64,000 bases of DNA from Branchiostoma floridae (Eukaryota; Chordata; Leptocardii; Amphioxiformes; Branchiostomatidae). The notes under the pieces are model-generated. The model was not told the DNA's origin, ran no database searches, and saw nothing but the letters and a program-made list of their open reading frames with translations. This document shows, one piece after another, positions 54,370 to 64,000 of this stretch (the stretch's first letter is position 1; every line of letters begins with the position of its first letter). The stretch is taken from positions 9,915,050-9,979,049 of the forward strand of contig NC_049993.1 of the NCBI RefSeq assembly GCF_000003815.2, written 5' to 3'. A program made the position numbers and the translations under genes.

Positions 54370-55315
54370 TTACTGGAGCGGCTGGAGCTGATGGGGCTGA
54401 AGCGGCTGGAGCTGAGGGGGCTAGAGCGGCTGGAGCTGAGGGGGCTAGAGCGGCTGGAGCAGAGGGGGCTAGAGCGGCTGGAGCTGAGGGGGCTAGAGCG
54501 GCTGGAGCAGAGGGGGCTAGAGCGGCTGGAGCTGAGGGGGCTAGAGCGGCTGGAGCTGAGGGGGCTAGAGCGGCTGGAGCTGAGGGGGCTAGAGCGGCTA
54601 GAGCGGCTGGAGCTGAGGGGGCTAGAGCGGCTGGAGCAGAGGGGGCTAGAGCGGCTGGAGCTGAGGGGGCTAGAGCGGCTGGAGCAGAGGGGGCTAGAGC
54701 GGCTGGAGTTGAGGGGGCTAGAGCGGCTGGAGCTGAGGGGGCTAGAGCGGCTGGAGCTGAGGAGGCTAGAGCGGCTAGAGCGGCTGGAGCTGAGGAGGCT
54801 AGAGCGGCTGGAGCTGAGGGGGCTAGAGTGGCTGGAGCAGAGGGGGCTAGAGCGGCTGGAGCTGAGGGGGCTAGAGTGGCTAGAGCGGCTGGAGCTGTAA
54901 GGGCTAAAGTGGCTAGAGCGGCTGGAGCTGAGGGAGCTAGAGTGGCTTGAGCTGAGGAGGCTAGAGCGGCCGCTGAGCGGCTTGAGCTGAGGGGGCTTGA
55001 ATGGCTAGAGCGGCTGGAGCTGTAAGTGGCTAGAGCGGCTGGAGCTGAGGGAGCTAGAGTGGCTTGAGCTGAGGGGGCTAAAGTGGCTAGAGCGGCTGGA
55101 GCTGAGGGGGCTAAAGTGGCTAGAGCGGCTGGAGCTGAGGGGGCTAGAGTGGCTTGAGCTGAGGGGGCTAAAGTGGCTAGAGCAGCTGGAGCTCAGGGGG
55201 CTAAAGTGGCTAGAGCGGCTGGAGCTGAGGGGGCTAGAGTGGCTGGAGCTGAGGGGGCTAGAGCGGCTGGAGCTGCTGGAGCTGAAGGGGCTAGAGTGGC
55301 TGAGGGTCTGTCAAC
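54370..55315 (+). repeat. 24-bp G-rich minisatellite
   Basis: Dozens of units of GAGCGGCTGGAGCTGAGGGG plus GCTA, with variants (CAGAG for TGAGG, an extra GGCTAGAGC). The unit is a multiple of three, so long repetitive open frames arise (Leu/Glu/Arg in one, Ala/Gly in another). There is no splice context or non-repeat coding sequence, so it is annotated as repeat. Confidence 0.95.
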
Positions 55316-55319
55316 AGAA

Positions 55320-55490
55320 TGTCCCAGTAGCTCAATTGGTAGCAGCTTCCAGTTGAGCTCCTCAGGTTCCAATTAGCTAGTAACTGGGAGAAGGGTATCT
55401 AGTTGGAGCAGTACCGTCTTTTGGAAGAGACGTAAAATGGGGGTCCCTGTTCAAGTGCCTCGAGCATGTTACAACAGCCTTATTATTCAG
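55320..55490 (+). mobile_element. tRNA-derived SINE copy 3
   Basis: A tRNA-like head, CCCAGTAGCTCAATTGGTAG (box A) and CAGGTTCCAATTAG (box B), is followed by a body with AGACGTAAAATGGGGGTCCC and CTCGAGCATGTTACA. The body is like the fragment at 15930. It abuts the minisatellite. Confidence 0.6.
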
Positions 55491-55543
55491 ATGGGCTGTA
55501 ATAAGACTGAAAGAATCAAATCTTAAGTACAGCCTTTTCTCTT

Positions 55544-55549
55544 TTTATT
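55544..55549 (-). terminator. Candidate poly(A) signal of the PAIP1-like gene
   Basis: AATAAA on the minus strand, about 1.9 kb past the stop. Others lie between, so the true 3' end is uncertain. Confidence 0.3.
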
Positions 55550-55799
55550 ATGTGCAAGAAACATCAACGATATAACAACTGTGAGAAATAGCCATCTGCA
55601 AACATATATATATACAAAACATTGACAAGAACACAATTGTTAATCAACTAAGGAACAAAAACAGAAAACATGTTGTTCTTGATTTTATCATATTTTTGAA
55701 GGAACAATACTGAATATATTCCACACGTAGCTGTCAATTTGCTGGGAGGTTCATTTCTTTGTTCTGCATAATTATCATGATATTGTGGCTGATGCTCCA

Positions 55800-57480
55800 A
55801 CTCTGTTGTGAGAAACTTAAGGAAAACACAACAACAACAACAAAATAAAAACAGAATACTAATTGCCTAAGCTACAAGGGTGCAACATAGCACCTTTCTA
55901 CATGAAATCTAAAGAACATTTATATTGATGTGAACGCATTTATTCCAGCATAGTACAGTTCACTTTCAAGAACAGACTCAACTAACTCTAGTCAAAAGTA
56001 ATGCTTGAGCTGTGCCTACTGGCAACATACACATGGATAGAGAATGTTTTAAGCACACACATTTGCTTTATACAACCTGAGTTAAGTTTGATCTTGATTG
56101 AAGTACAATCGGTTCTAATCTACACAGTGACAGGGACAACAATAGCATCATCCACAGCATGGGAAAGAAAAGTGCCTCCATATATGGTGCTATTACTCCT
56201 TAGCGATTAGCTCATATACAATCCTCACATATCTCTTTCAACACTTCCTCCCTTTCTTCTTTCCAAGATTTCAGTTTTCTTCATCTCACTACTTAAACAT
56301 TGCATTTTGTCGTAACGTGAAATCAAATTTCTTTTAGGCTGTCTATCCTTCTTTAGTGAACTTATCCATGCCAATTTCTATTTTACTTACTGCCTTCTCT
56401 TAGTTTTGTTTTGCTTCATCTCTATCTTTTTTTTTTATAACAACCAAACCAAATTCCATAATGCTTGTTGAAATGTAGAAATTAGTACCATTGCTAGTGT
56501 GGCATACAAAGCACACTCTAGTCTAAGTAGAACATGTTGACCAAACAAGATACAATGTACATTTATGAATAGACATCCAGGTAAACAATACTCAAATGTA
56601 ATTCCATCCCTACAACTGGATAAAAAAACGGAGAATTGCATCTGGAGGTTTCAAGTGACAGCCATCATTCAACTTCAGTGTCACTGGAATAAACTGGCTG
56701 AAGAATTCAATACACCTACCTGGAAAAAAACAGCTGAGCATGTCAAAGTCACTACACTCATAAAGACTGTATCTTTGACATGTTCCTCTGCTTGTCTTTG
56801 AAGTACTGAAATGTTTTGTCAGTTCATTCTAGTGACACTGAAGAAGAGTGATGAATGTCACTTGAAATGTCTGCAAGTAATTCTCCATTTTTTGTTTAGT
56901 AGTAGAGATTGAATTGTATTTGAAGATAGATTATGTACTACATATGTAAGCTTGCATGATAATGATGGGAATGGCAAAAGCAGATTATTTCTTAGACTTC
57001 TTAAGAAAAAGCAGGTTCTTAAAGCTATATAACACTCTTAGTCATCATCAATATGACTAGAATATACTTCATAAAACAAGAGCTCAGTTTTCTTCTTTCT
57101 TCTTTACAATTGAACTATGCTGGAGGTTCTCAACTTTTGTAAGATCACTACCATTTCATGACCTAACCGGTAGATATGTCCCTTTATTCTGTCCTTGAAA
57201 AACACTACAAATAAACAAAAACATGTCAAGGTACGTCAGCTAACTGTATCAAACTGTGACATTGTAAAATATATATTTTCTAGCAAATATATAAACGAGA
57301 AATCTACGGACATGTTGACCAAAACTTTGTATATCTTTATTCTTTGACTTTTCAAAGAATATTCTCTTTCCTGATTCTACTTTTCGGTCTCTTCAAGATG
57401 ACATATCTACAAGTAAGTCATGACAATGGCATTGTCTAAGTTTGATAAGTGTTTTTGTTGGTGGACCTTAGTCAGTAACT
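55800..57480 (-). other. Probable 3' UTR/flank of the PAIP1-like gene
   Basis: AT-rich with no conserved coding sequence. A hammerhead-like motif (CTGAAGA at 56838, hairpin AGTGA/TCACT, GAAA at 56864) lies within it. Confidence 0.4.
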
Positions 57481-57484
57481 TGAG

Positions 57485-60400
57485 TTATATCTGTTCACTG
57501 TCTCGGAGGAAGTCTTCAAAGGCCATGGCTGCTTCTTCATCCATCTCAGTTCCATCCTCAAGCTCAAATGGAGGGCTACAAGGAGGGGAGAATTGATAAA
57601 AAATATCACCAAAATCGAGTTCAAATGTCCAAAACAATATTGTCTACAGATAACAAGCATATAGTGTGCAGTATTTAATCTTAGAGGGGTGAAATGCACT
57701 CCCGAAGATGGCAGACTTATGTCTGCAATACAGTCTATATTGTAGAATGCCCAACTGCCACCACCTGGAGCCTCGTTCTGGTGCCATGACCCCGGATGAC
57801 CCCAGAAATCCAACATGGCCACCATAACTGGAATTAACTCTATTACATATCAGCCACTAGTATGTCAAGACAATGATAATGAATGTCATGTTTTGATTTT
57901 TCGAATATCATTCTGATGATAATAAAAAAACATACAGTCCTATGGACGCACATGAGGTAAATGCTGTCGTATTGAGTTAGCACCAAAGGGCAGCCACTCC
58001 AGACCATTGTGACGGTTGTATTGAGGTCATCTGAGTTAGCGCCAAATCGCAGCCACTCCAAAGCCTTGTGGATTTAGCCCCGGCTATTGTTAATTCCTCA
58101 AAATTCAGCTCCTGGCTGCCAGGAGAGAGTGGTCTGCCCACACAATAACAATTAAATTGAAGACAGGAAAAAAGATGACTCACTATGCCCCATCATAGTA
58201 CTCCTCCTCCCCATCAGCTGGGTAGTAGTCTCCGTAGTCACCATAGTCTCCATAGTAGTCCTCTGCTGCTGCACCTTCCCAGAAGGCTTGGGTATTGCAA
58301 TATGTTGCATGTAAAATCGACTCTCAGAATTTGCCCAGGTGCCATAATACTGTCACATCAAAAAACATTTGCTATATAATAGAGGTCTTCTGATGTTAGG
58401 TCCCATAATCTTTCAATTGGGGTTTACATTTACAAAGCATATCAGTGAGAAAGAAAGAATGTATGTATCTTATTGATATTTGGATCTGTTCACAAGTTCA
58501 TGTGCATAATTCTATTGCCTAAATGTTTAAAGTTTGACTGCCCAGTGTTACACATACACTTTGCAGGAATGTAACGGTCTGTAATATTAAACCTTAGCAC
58601 ATACAATTCTAGGAGTTGTCTAAAGCTTTCAATAATATACCCGTGTCTGTGAGCTCAATGGGTCTACAGCTTCATTATTTCAGTATCAGGGGGTCCAATA
58701 TCAATGGAACTACAGTAAACTGTAACCATTGTAGTGCTTTACCTGTGTCAGTGGGACCAATGGGCCTGCCATCCTTCCCAAAGTAGACAGGTTCTAGAGT
58801 TTGCAGATGGGAGGGTAGGGAGGCCTCAGCTGCGGGGGCTGACTCCTCCTTGTTCCAGTTTTTGGCTCGCAGCTCCACAACCGTTACTACTAGCAGCAGC
58901 ACGTTTCTTGGGAAAAATATCAAAACATAGATGAGCAAATAGGCTGTTTCTTCTACCAGCTTCTAATAGCTCAATTATCTAGTCCAAAGAGACTCTGCCC
59001 AGCATGCCCCACATGGTAAGGCTCATTACATGACATCATCACTAGATGGAATTGGAATAAGTGTCTTAAGACAATTTTTATATTAAGGCAAGCCATGTAG
59101 TAATCAGATGGAACCCTGGCTATGATAGACATTGTGGTAAATATTGATTTATGAGTCGTACATGGAAATTGAAAGTGTTTATTGTTAACTTGACTTCATT
59201 TCTGTAATTTCATGGGGTTGAACAATTGTAGTTTTTTATCCTTCAATGCCAAATATCGATGCAAGGGCAAGTGAGCAGAAAAAAGGGGAAGACAACATCA
59301 TGTCACATTGCTGCACTACATTGTATATAGAAGTTTAATGTGATCTCTGCATATTTGTAACTGACTCAATGACTCCATAATTTGCATATTTGTGACATAC
59401 TGATGATGTGATTTACATAGTGCAACCTACTTGCTAATGTCACTTCTCCTTTCAGCAGCACTTTTCTTAAGTTTGGAGAAAATCTCGTCCATTTCCTTCT
59501 TACTCTCCTCCACATTCTCCTCCTTCAGGTCCAAGTAGTCTTCAAAGGCACCTCCAGTCAGCTGGGGAGTTAACAAATGGAAATGTAAGTGGCTCAGTGG
59601 TTAAGCAATCCCACTGCTTGATCATATGTAGGGTTGGACAAGTCCACTAGTCCGATTGTCCCGGGCAAGTGAAAGTGTCTATCGGGCAAGTGACAGTGTC
59701 TATCGGGCAAGTGAATGTCCTTCCCCACTTGTAGGTTCGGGCAAGTAAGATTTTCCATGAAATTTTGATATACTTGTTGCTTATCACAGTTACCGCATCA
59801 AGCATTGGTCAACACAGAAAAATAGAGCCAATGATAAAAGAATTCCATTGCTGCACGTGAAAATACATAGTGAAAAATGTTAGTTAAATTTTTGGGCCAG
59901 CAGAAAGCTGGTTTGGGCAAGTAAATCTTGCATGTACTTGCCCGATAGGACAACCCTGAAGTGAATGTTAGAAAAGTTGTTAAACTCTGATATGGATCAA
60001 ATTCTATGGATCTATGGGCCTGAGTCCGATCCCAGGGTCGGCTCGTTTGGGACAAGTTGTAAGGGATTGTATTTGTCTTTCGGAATTGACGTGGGGTCCC
60101 GTGTTGGAAAAGCTGACTCGAGCACGCAAAACAGCCTCACTACAACTACTGGCTCCAATAATACATAGAGGTGAATTAAGGAATTCAAAAAATTAAAAAC
60201 ATTTGGGATGAAAATTTGGCTACCTGCTATAGTGTCAAAAAAATACAATGGATACTGGTACAAACAATGTCTGAAAAGTACATGTATATACATGTACATT
60301 TCTTGCTTGCAAGTTTAGCTGTATTCAACTTATAAGTACAAGTCATGGAAATAGATACAACATCAGAAGAAATTGGACTTCACTTTCAATCTAGTCTGTG

Positions 60401-63400
60401 TAACACCATCTTTCACCGAGTTTCACTCTAATACATAATTTCGGCGTGTTACATCGTATTTTCTGTCGCCGCCGATCGAAGCTGCCATCTTGAAAATCCC
60501 GCTCCGTCTGTCACGTGACCCCGGCAGTGGTTGCGCAATTTCGCATAAGGTTCGTGCAAATCTCATAAGGTTCATGTGAATCACAGTGATTCGTGCAAAT
60601 TTCATAATATTCGTGCGTTTTTGCATAGTGAGTCGTGTGAATTTCATAATATTCGTGCGTTTTCGCATAGTGATTCGTGTGTATCACATAAAATTATATT
60701 CGTACGAATTTCATAGGGTTCGTGCAAATGCTTAGGCACCCCTGATGTCCTACCTTTAGAGCCTGGGCAGCACATCTCAGTGTGCTATCAGAAGGATGGT
60801 CCAGAAGTGTGTTGATGAGGTCTCTCAGGGCCTTCCTCAGGATAACCATACGCTGCTGCTTACCGTTAACATGGATCTATACCGGGGAAACACAGTTCAT
60901 AAAAAAATCATTTCTATGTTACATGAATGGCAAAACTTCTCCATTTTTACCCTTTCTATCTGCTCCATTTTCTACTGGTACCACCTCATTTAACCCTTGG
61001 TAGGCTGCTCTCAGTACACCCCCAGTCTCACCCCCAAAACAAGGTATTATGTTGGGCTGGCTGAGTTTGAAACTTCATTACCGCAAACAATTTTAAACCC
61101 TGATTCACCATATCATGTTTATGGACTCTAGGAAGAATCAGATTTTACATGCAACAAGTAAAGTCTAATGGAAACCAAAATTAACAAACAAACACCTAAT
61201 CCCACCTGCAGTGCTAGGAAGAGTTCTGCCATGATGAGTGTGTATTACTGTAAATGCATTTAAGTTCGCGGGGATTTAATTTCGCGGTAGTGGGAAAATG
61301 GAATTTTCGCGGTGGTTTTAATTTCGCGGTAGAACCATGCACTGTAGTCTCTTACTGTTATGGAAAAATGTTTGCAGTGGTTTTAAATTCGCGCTGAAGC
61401 AGCCACCACAAAAACCGCGAACATTAATCTACCGCGAACATTTCTGCATTTACAGTATAACAACTGAACATACCTGTAGTGCTAATGAAGAGTTTAGCCA
61501 TGAAGAGTGTGTATTAGGGCTGGGTACCGGTACAGAAAATTCAGGTCCAGGTCCGGTTCAGGTCCAGAGGATTAGGTCCAGGTCCGGACCTGAACCTGGA
61601 CCTGATTACAGTAGAACAGCAGTACTATGTCATGCATATGAAATTTTGGAGAGATAGATTCAAACACAGGTCTCTATGAGTGTTTAGCTGTAGATGGGAA
61701 TGATAGCTATCTATACTCAAATAACTAATATGCAGGAAGGAAACGGATATGTTTTAAATACTGGTTCTTTTGCCTGAATCAAAATTATCTCGTTTGTTTT
61801 GCTGCGCGGCGATCGCCAGGTGTTGTTGTCATTGTATGGTGGATTTCGGCTATTCAAGCTCAAGGAAATAAGCTGAGTATGGGCACAACGGAGCGACAAA
61901 TATATAGGTAACTTGATTTGCGGTTTACTTGGTTTTAATTTTTGTTCCCAAGTTAGGCAAGTGTAAATTTACGCCAGTGCAAGTATATACAATCATGTGT
62001 CGCATCACTAGCCACTTAATTAAGTTGTAGGCTAGCCACTGTTGACACTTACCCAAAACTAAGTACCTTAACTGACATCTCCGTCTATTGATACATCCTT
62101 TAACCGTTTTAACTTCGAGATATTATTTACAGCTGCATGTAGCAGCTCTGTTTGGTCGTAATATATTATTAGTCTTGGTCTTGGACCGAAGATTGCCAGT
62201 AGCGATAGTCTGTTACTGACGTGAATTTTGGAATCGGTCCAACATCCGGTCCACGGATTTTTTTCAGGTCCGGTTTTTTCGGACCGGTCCAAGAAGAAAA
62301 AACGGTTTTGTACCGGTACACTGTACCGATACCCAGCCCTAGTGTGTATTAAAACACTTGAACATACCTGCAGTGCTAATGAAGAGTTTAGCCATGAAGA
62401 GTGTGTATTATAACACCTGAACATACCTGTAGTGCTAATGAACAGTTTAGCCATAAAGAGTGTGTATTATAACACCTGAACATACCTACAGTGCTGATGA
62501 AGAGTTTAGCCATGAAGAGTGTGTATTATAACACCTGAACATACCTACAGTGCTGATGAAGAGTTTAGCCATGAAGAGTGTGTATTATAACACCTGAACA
62601 TACCTACAGTGCTGATGAAGAGTTTAGCCATGAAGAGTGTGTATTATAACACCTGAACATACCTACAGTGCTAATGAAGAGTTTAGCCATGAAGAGTGTG
62701 TATTATAACACCTGAACATACCTACAGTGCTGATGAAGAGTTTAGCCATGAAGAGTGTGTATTATAACACCTGAACATACCTACAGTGCTGATGAAGAGT
62801 TTAGCCATGAAGAGTGTGTATTATAACACCTGATCATACCTGTAGTGCTAATGAAGAGTTTAGCCATGAAGAGTGTGTATTATAACACCTGAACATACCT
62901 GTAGTGCTAATGAAGAGTTTAGCCATGAAGAGTGTGTATTATAACACCTGAACATACCTGTAGTGCTAATGAAGAGTTTAGCCATGAAGAGTGTGTATTA
63001 TAACACCTGAACATACCTGTAGTGCTAATGAAGAGTTTAGCCATGAAGAGTGTGTATTATAACACCTGATCATACCTGTAGTGCTAATGAAGAGTTTAGC
63101 CATGAAGAGTGTGTATTATAACACCTGAACATACCTGCAGTGCTAATGAAGAGTTCTGCCATGAAGAGTGTGTATTATAACACCTGAACATACCTGTAGT
63201 GCTAATGAAGAGTTTAGCCATGAAGAGTGTGTATTATAACACCTGAACATACCTGTAGTGAAGAGTTCTGCCATGAAGAGTGTGTATTATAACACCTGAA
63301 CATACCTGCAGTGCTGATGAAGAGTTTAGCCATGAAGAGTGTGTATTATAACACCTGAACATACCTGAAGTGCCAGGAAGAGTTCTGCCATGAAGAGTGT

Positions 63401-63644
63401 GTATTATAACACCTGAACATACCTGAAGTGCCAGGAAGAGTTCTGCCATGAAGAGTGTGTATCTCTCCAGCCTGTGTAGTCTGGTGCGATCTTTTACCGC
63501 CTCTTCACGCTGTTCAAACTCCACGTGACATCGCTTCAGCAGGTGCTGCCGGAAGTTCCCTGTCTCGCTGGACACTGTCAGGTTGTGGGACAGGTGGTCG
63601 CAGAGCACAGCTCCCGTGTATCTAAAGTTGGGCTGCTCACAAGC
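57485..63644 (-). CDS. PAIP1: PAIP1-like poly(A)-binding protein-interacting protein, 3' part (5' partial)
   Basis: Six exons (high to low): 63423-63644, 60754-60876, 59431-59561, 58743-58906, 58184-58286 and 57485-57575, all in phase. They encode most of an MIF4G-type domain: FRYTGAVLCDHLSHNLTV, GNFRQHLLKRCHVEFEQREE, ILRKALRDLINTLLDHPSD, LTGGAFEDYLDLKEENVEES and LLLVVTVVELRAKNWNKEES. Then follow FGKDGRPIGPTD, a Tyr/Gly/Asp-rich stretch (EDYYGDYGDYGDYYPADGEE) and an acidic end (FELEDGTEMDEEAAMAFEDF). PAIP1 binds PABP and eIF4A/eIF3 and stimulates translation in the cytoplasm; the acidic C-terminus corresponds to a PABP contact. The 5' exons, including any PAM2 motif, are right of the window. 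The first visible exon is bracketed by partial-exon arrays on both sides. Confidence 0.92.
59629..59957. mobile_element. hAT-like MITE with GGGCAAGT internal repeats
   Basis: The left end TAGGGTTGGACAAG and right end CGATAGGACAACCCTG are inverted. The interior repeats TATCGGGCAAGTGA near the left end. I could not identify an 8-bp target duplication. It is in a PAIP1 intron. Confidence 0.6.
60535..60732 (+). repeat. AT-rich minisatellite (TTCGTGCAAATTTCATAA unit)
   Basis: About nine diverged units of 20-24 bp, alternating TTCGTGCAAATTTCATAA and ATTCGTGCGTTTTCGCATAG forms, directly downstream (in gene orientation) of PAIP1 exon 60754-60876. Confidence 0.8.
61248..61455. mobile_element. 208-bp TA-flanked MITE inside the PAIP1 array
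   Basis: Inverted ends CTGTAAATGCA and TGCATTTACAG, with TTCGCGG/CCGCGAA inner repeats, are flanked by TA (61246-61247 and 61456-61457). Removing it restores a normal array unit. Confidence 0.9.
61515..62341. mobile_element. 827-bp hAT-like element inside the PAIP1 array
   Basis: Inverted ends TAGGGCTGGGTACCGGTAC and GTACCGATACCCAGCCCTA are flanked by the 8-bp duplication GTGTGTAT (61507-61514 and 62342-62349), which is part of the array unit. AGGTCCGG repeats inside resemble those of the element at 50633. No transposase is seen. Confidence 0.95.
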
Positions 63645-63665
63645 CTAAACAAACAAACAAACATC

Positions 63666-64000
63666 AGTACAGTCATTGTCAGGTTGTGGGACAGGTGGTC
63701 GCAGAGCACAGCTCCTGTGTATCTAAAGTTGGGCTGCTCACAAGCCTTAACAAACAAACAAACATCAGTACAGTCATTGTCAGGTTGTGGGACAGGTGGT
63801 CGCAGAGCACTGCTCTTGTGTATCTGAAGTTGGGCTGTTCACAAGCCTAAACAAACAAACAAACAAACAAACATCAGTACAGCCATTGTCAGGTTGTGGG
63901 ACAGGTGGTCGCAGAGCACTGTTCTTCTGTATCTGAAGTTGGGCTGTTCAAAAGCCTAAACAAACAAACAAACAAACATCAGTACAGTCATTGTCAGGTT
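63666..64000 (-). repeat. Acceptor-spanning partial copies of the PAIP1 exon start
   Basis: Upstream (in gene orientation) of the exon at 63423-63644, the exon start with its acceptor is repeated at acceptor positions near 63745, 63847 and 63957, and the array runs off the window. Each unit (~100 bp) encodes ACEQPNFRYTGA through DHLSHNLT, then passes into intron-like ACTGATGTTTGTTTG. None reaches a donor. Confidence 0.93.

Larger units (their letters stand above)
61202..63422 (-). repeat. Array of ~60-bp units copying the PAIP1 exon end plus splice donor
   Basis: Each unit, on the minus strand, reads TACACACTCTTCATGGC (exon), then an end like GCACTACAG followed by the donor GTATGTTCAGGTGTTATAA. 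Eighteen units run from about 62350 to 63422 beside the real exon end, with two more at 61455-61514 and 61202-61247 split off by insertions. Most keep CAG/GTATGT-type or close donors. The copies nearest the exon are most like it (GAGTTCTGCCATG); distal copies share derived changes (GAGTTTAGCCATG). Confidence 0.93.

Noticed and set aside
54271-54900. 209-codon open frame rich in Leu, Glu and Arg
   Set aside because: It is wholly made of the 24-bp minisatellite; alternative frames are also open and there is no domain or splice context.
62350-63470. CRISPR-like array of regular direct repeats
   Set aside because: Units are contiguous ~60-bp tandem copies without unique spacers and match the PAIP1 exon end and donor; the context is eukaryotic.

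Overview
This is a eukaryotic, almost certainly cephalochordate (amphioxus, Branchiostoma-like) genomic window. Genes are split into small exons by GT-AG introns, protein families are animal ones, and non-coding DNA is crowded with foldback MITEs, tRNA-derived SINEs, a LINE fragment and minisatellites. Several minisatellites straddle exon-intron boundaries, a pattern I recall being called 'mirage minisatellites' in amphioxus. Three N gaps (2298-2397, 25094-25294, 31872-31971) interrupt the assembly.

Layout. (1) 1388-3145 (+): last four coding exons of an FZR1/Cdh1-type APC/C activator; a ~1 kb palindromic foldback element lies in the intron upstream. (2) 5982-16685 (+): a complete 12-exon secreted GH9 endoglucanase with an N-terminal CBM2, 596 aa as assembled from exon phases, with TATA box and poly(A) signal. 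Three of its exons carry tandem acceptor-spanning partial copies, and one intron holds an antisense LINE reverse-transcriptase fragment. (3) 18658-40848 (-): a complete 20-exon gene (754 aa from exon phases) for a secreted multidomain protein: signal peptide, an LPMO-like domain starting with His, a small Cys motif, an EGF-like domain, two DOMON-like regions (the first interrupted by a Glu/Pro-rich insert) and a hydrophobic GPI-like tail. It lies tail to tail with the GH9 gene. (4) 43665-45350 (-) and 48376-50055 (+): a head-to-head inverted duplication of an intronless-CDS BTB-BACK-Kelch gene. (5) 54370-55315: a 24-bp minisatellite. (6) 57485-63644 (-): 3' part of a PAIP1-like gene; its first visible exon is bracketed by an acceptor-copy array on one side and about twenty donor copies on the other.

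How the genes may work together. The GH9 enzyme has its catalytic residues and would cleave beta-1,4-glucan outside the cell. The neighbouring protein joins an LPMO-like copper-site candidate to DOMON domains; in fungi a DOMON-type cytochrome supplies electrons to LPMOs. The pair may be a small polysaccharide-degradation locus, but this is inference. FZR1, PAIP1 and the Kelch pair are unrelated to it functionally. The most distinctive structural theme is the repeated tandem duplication of splice boundaries in three different genes.
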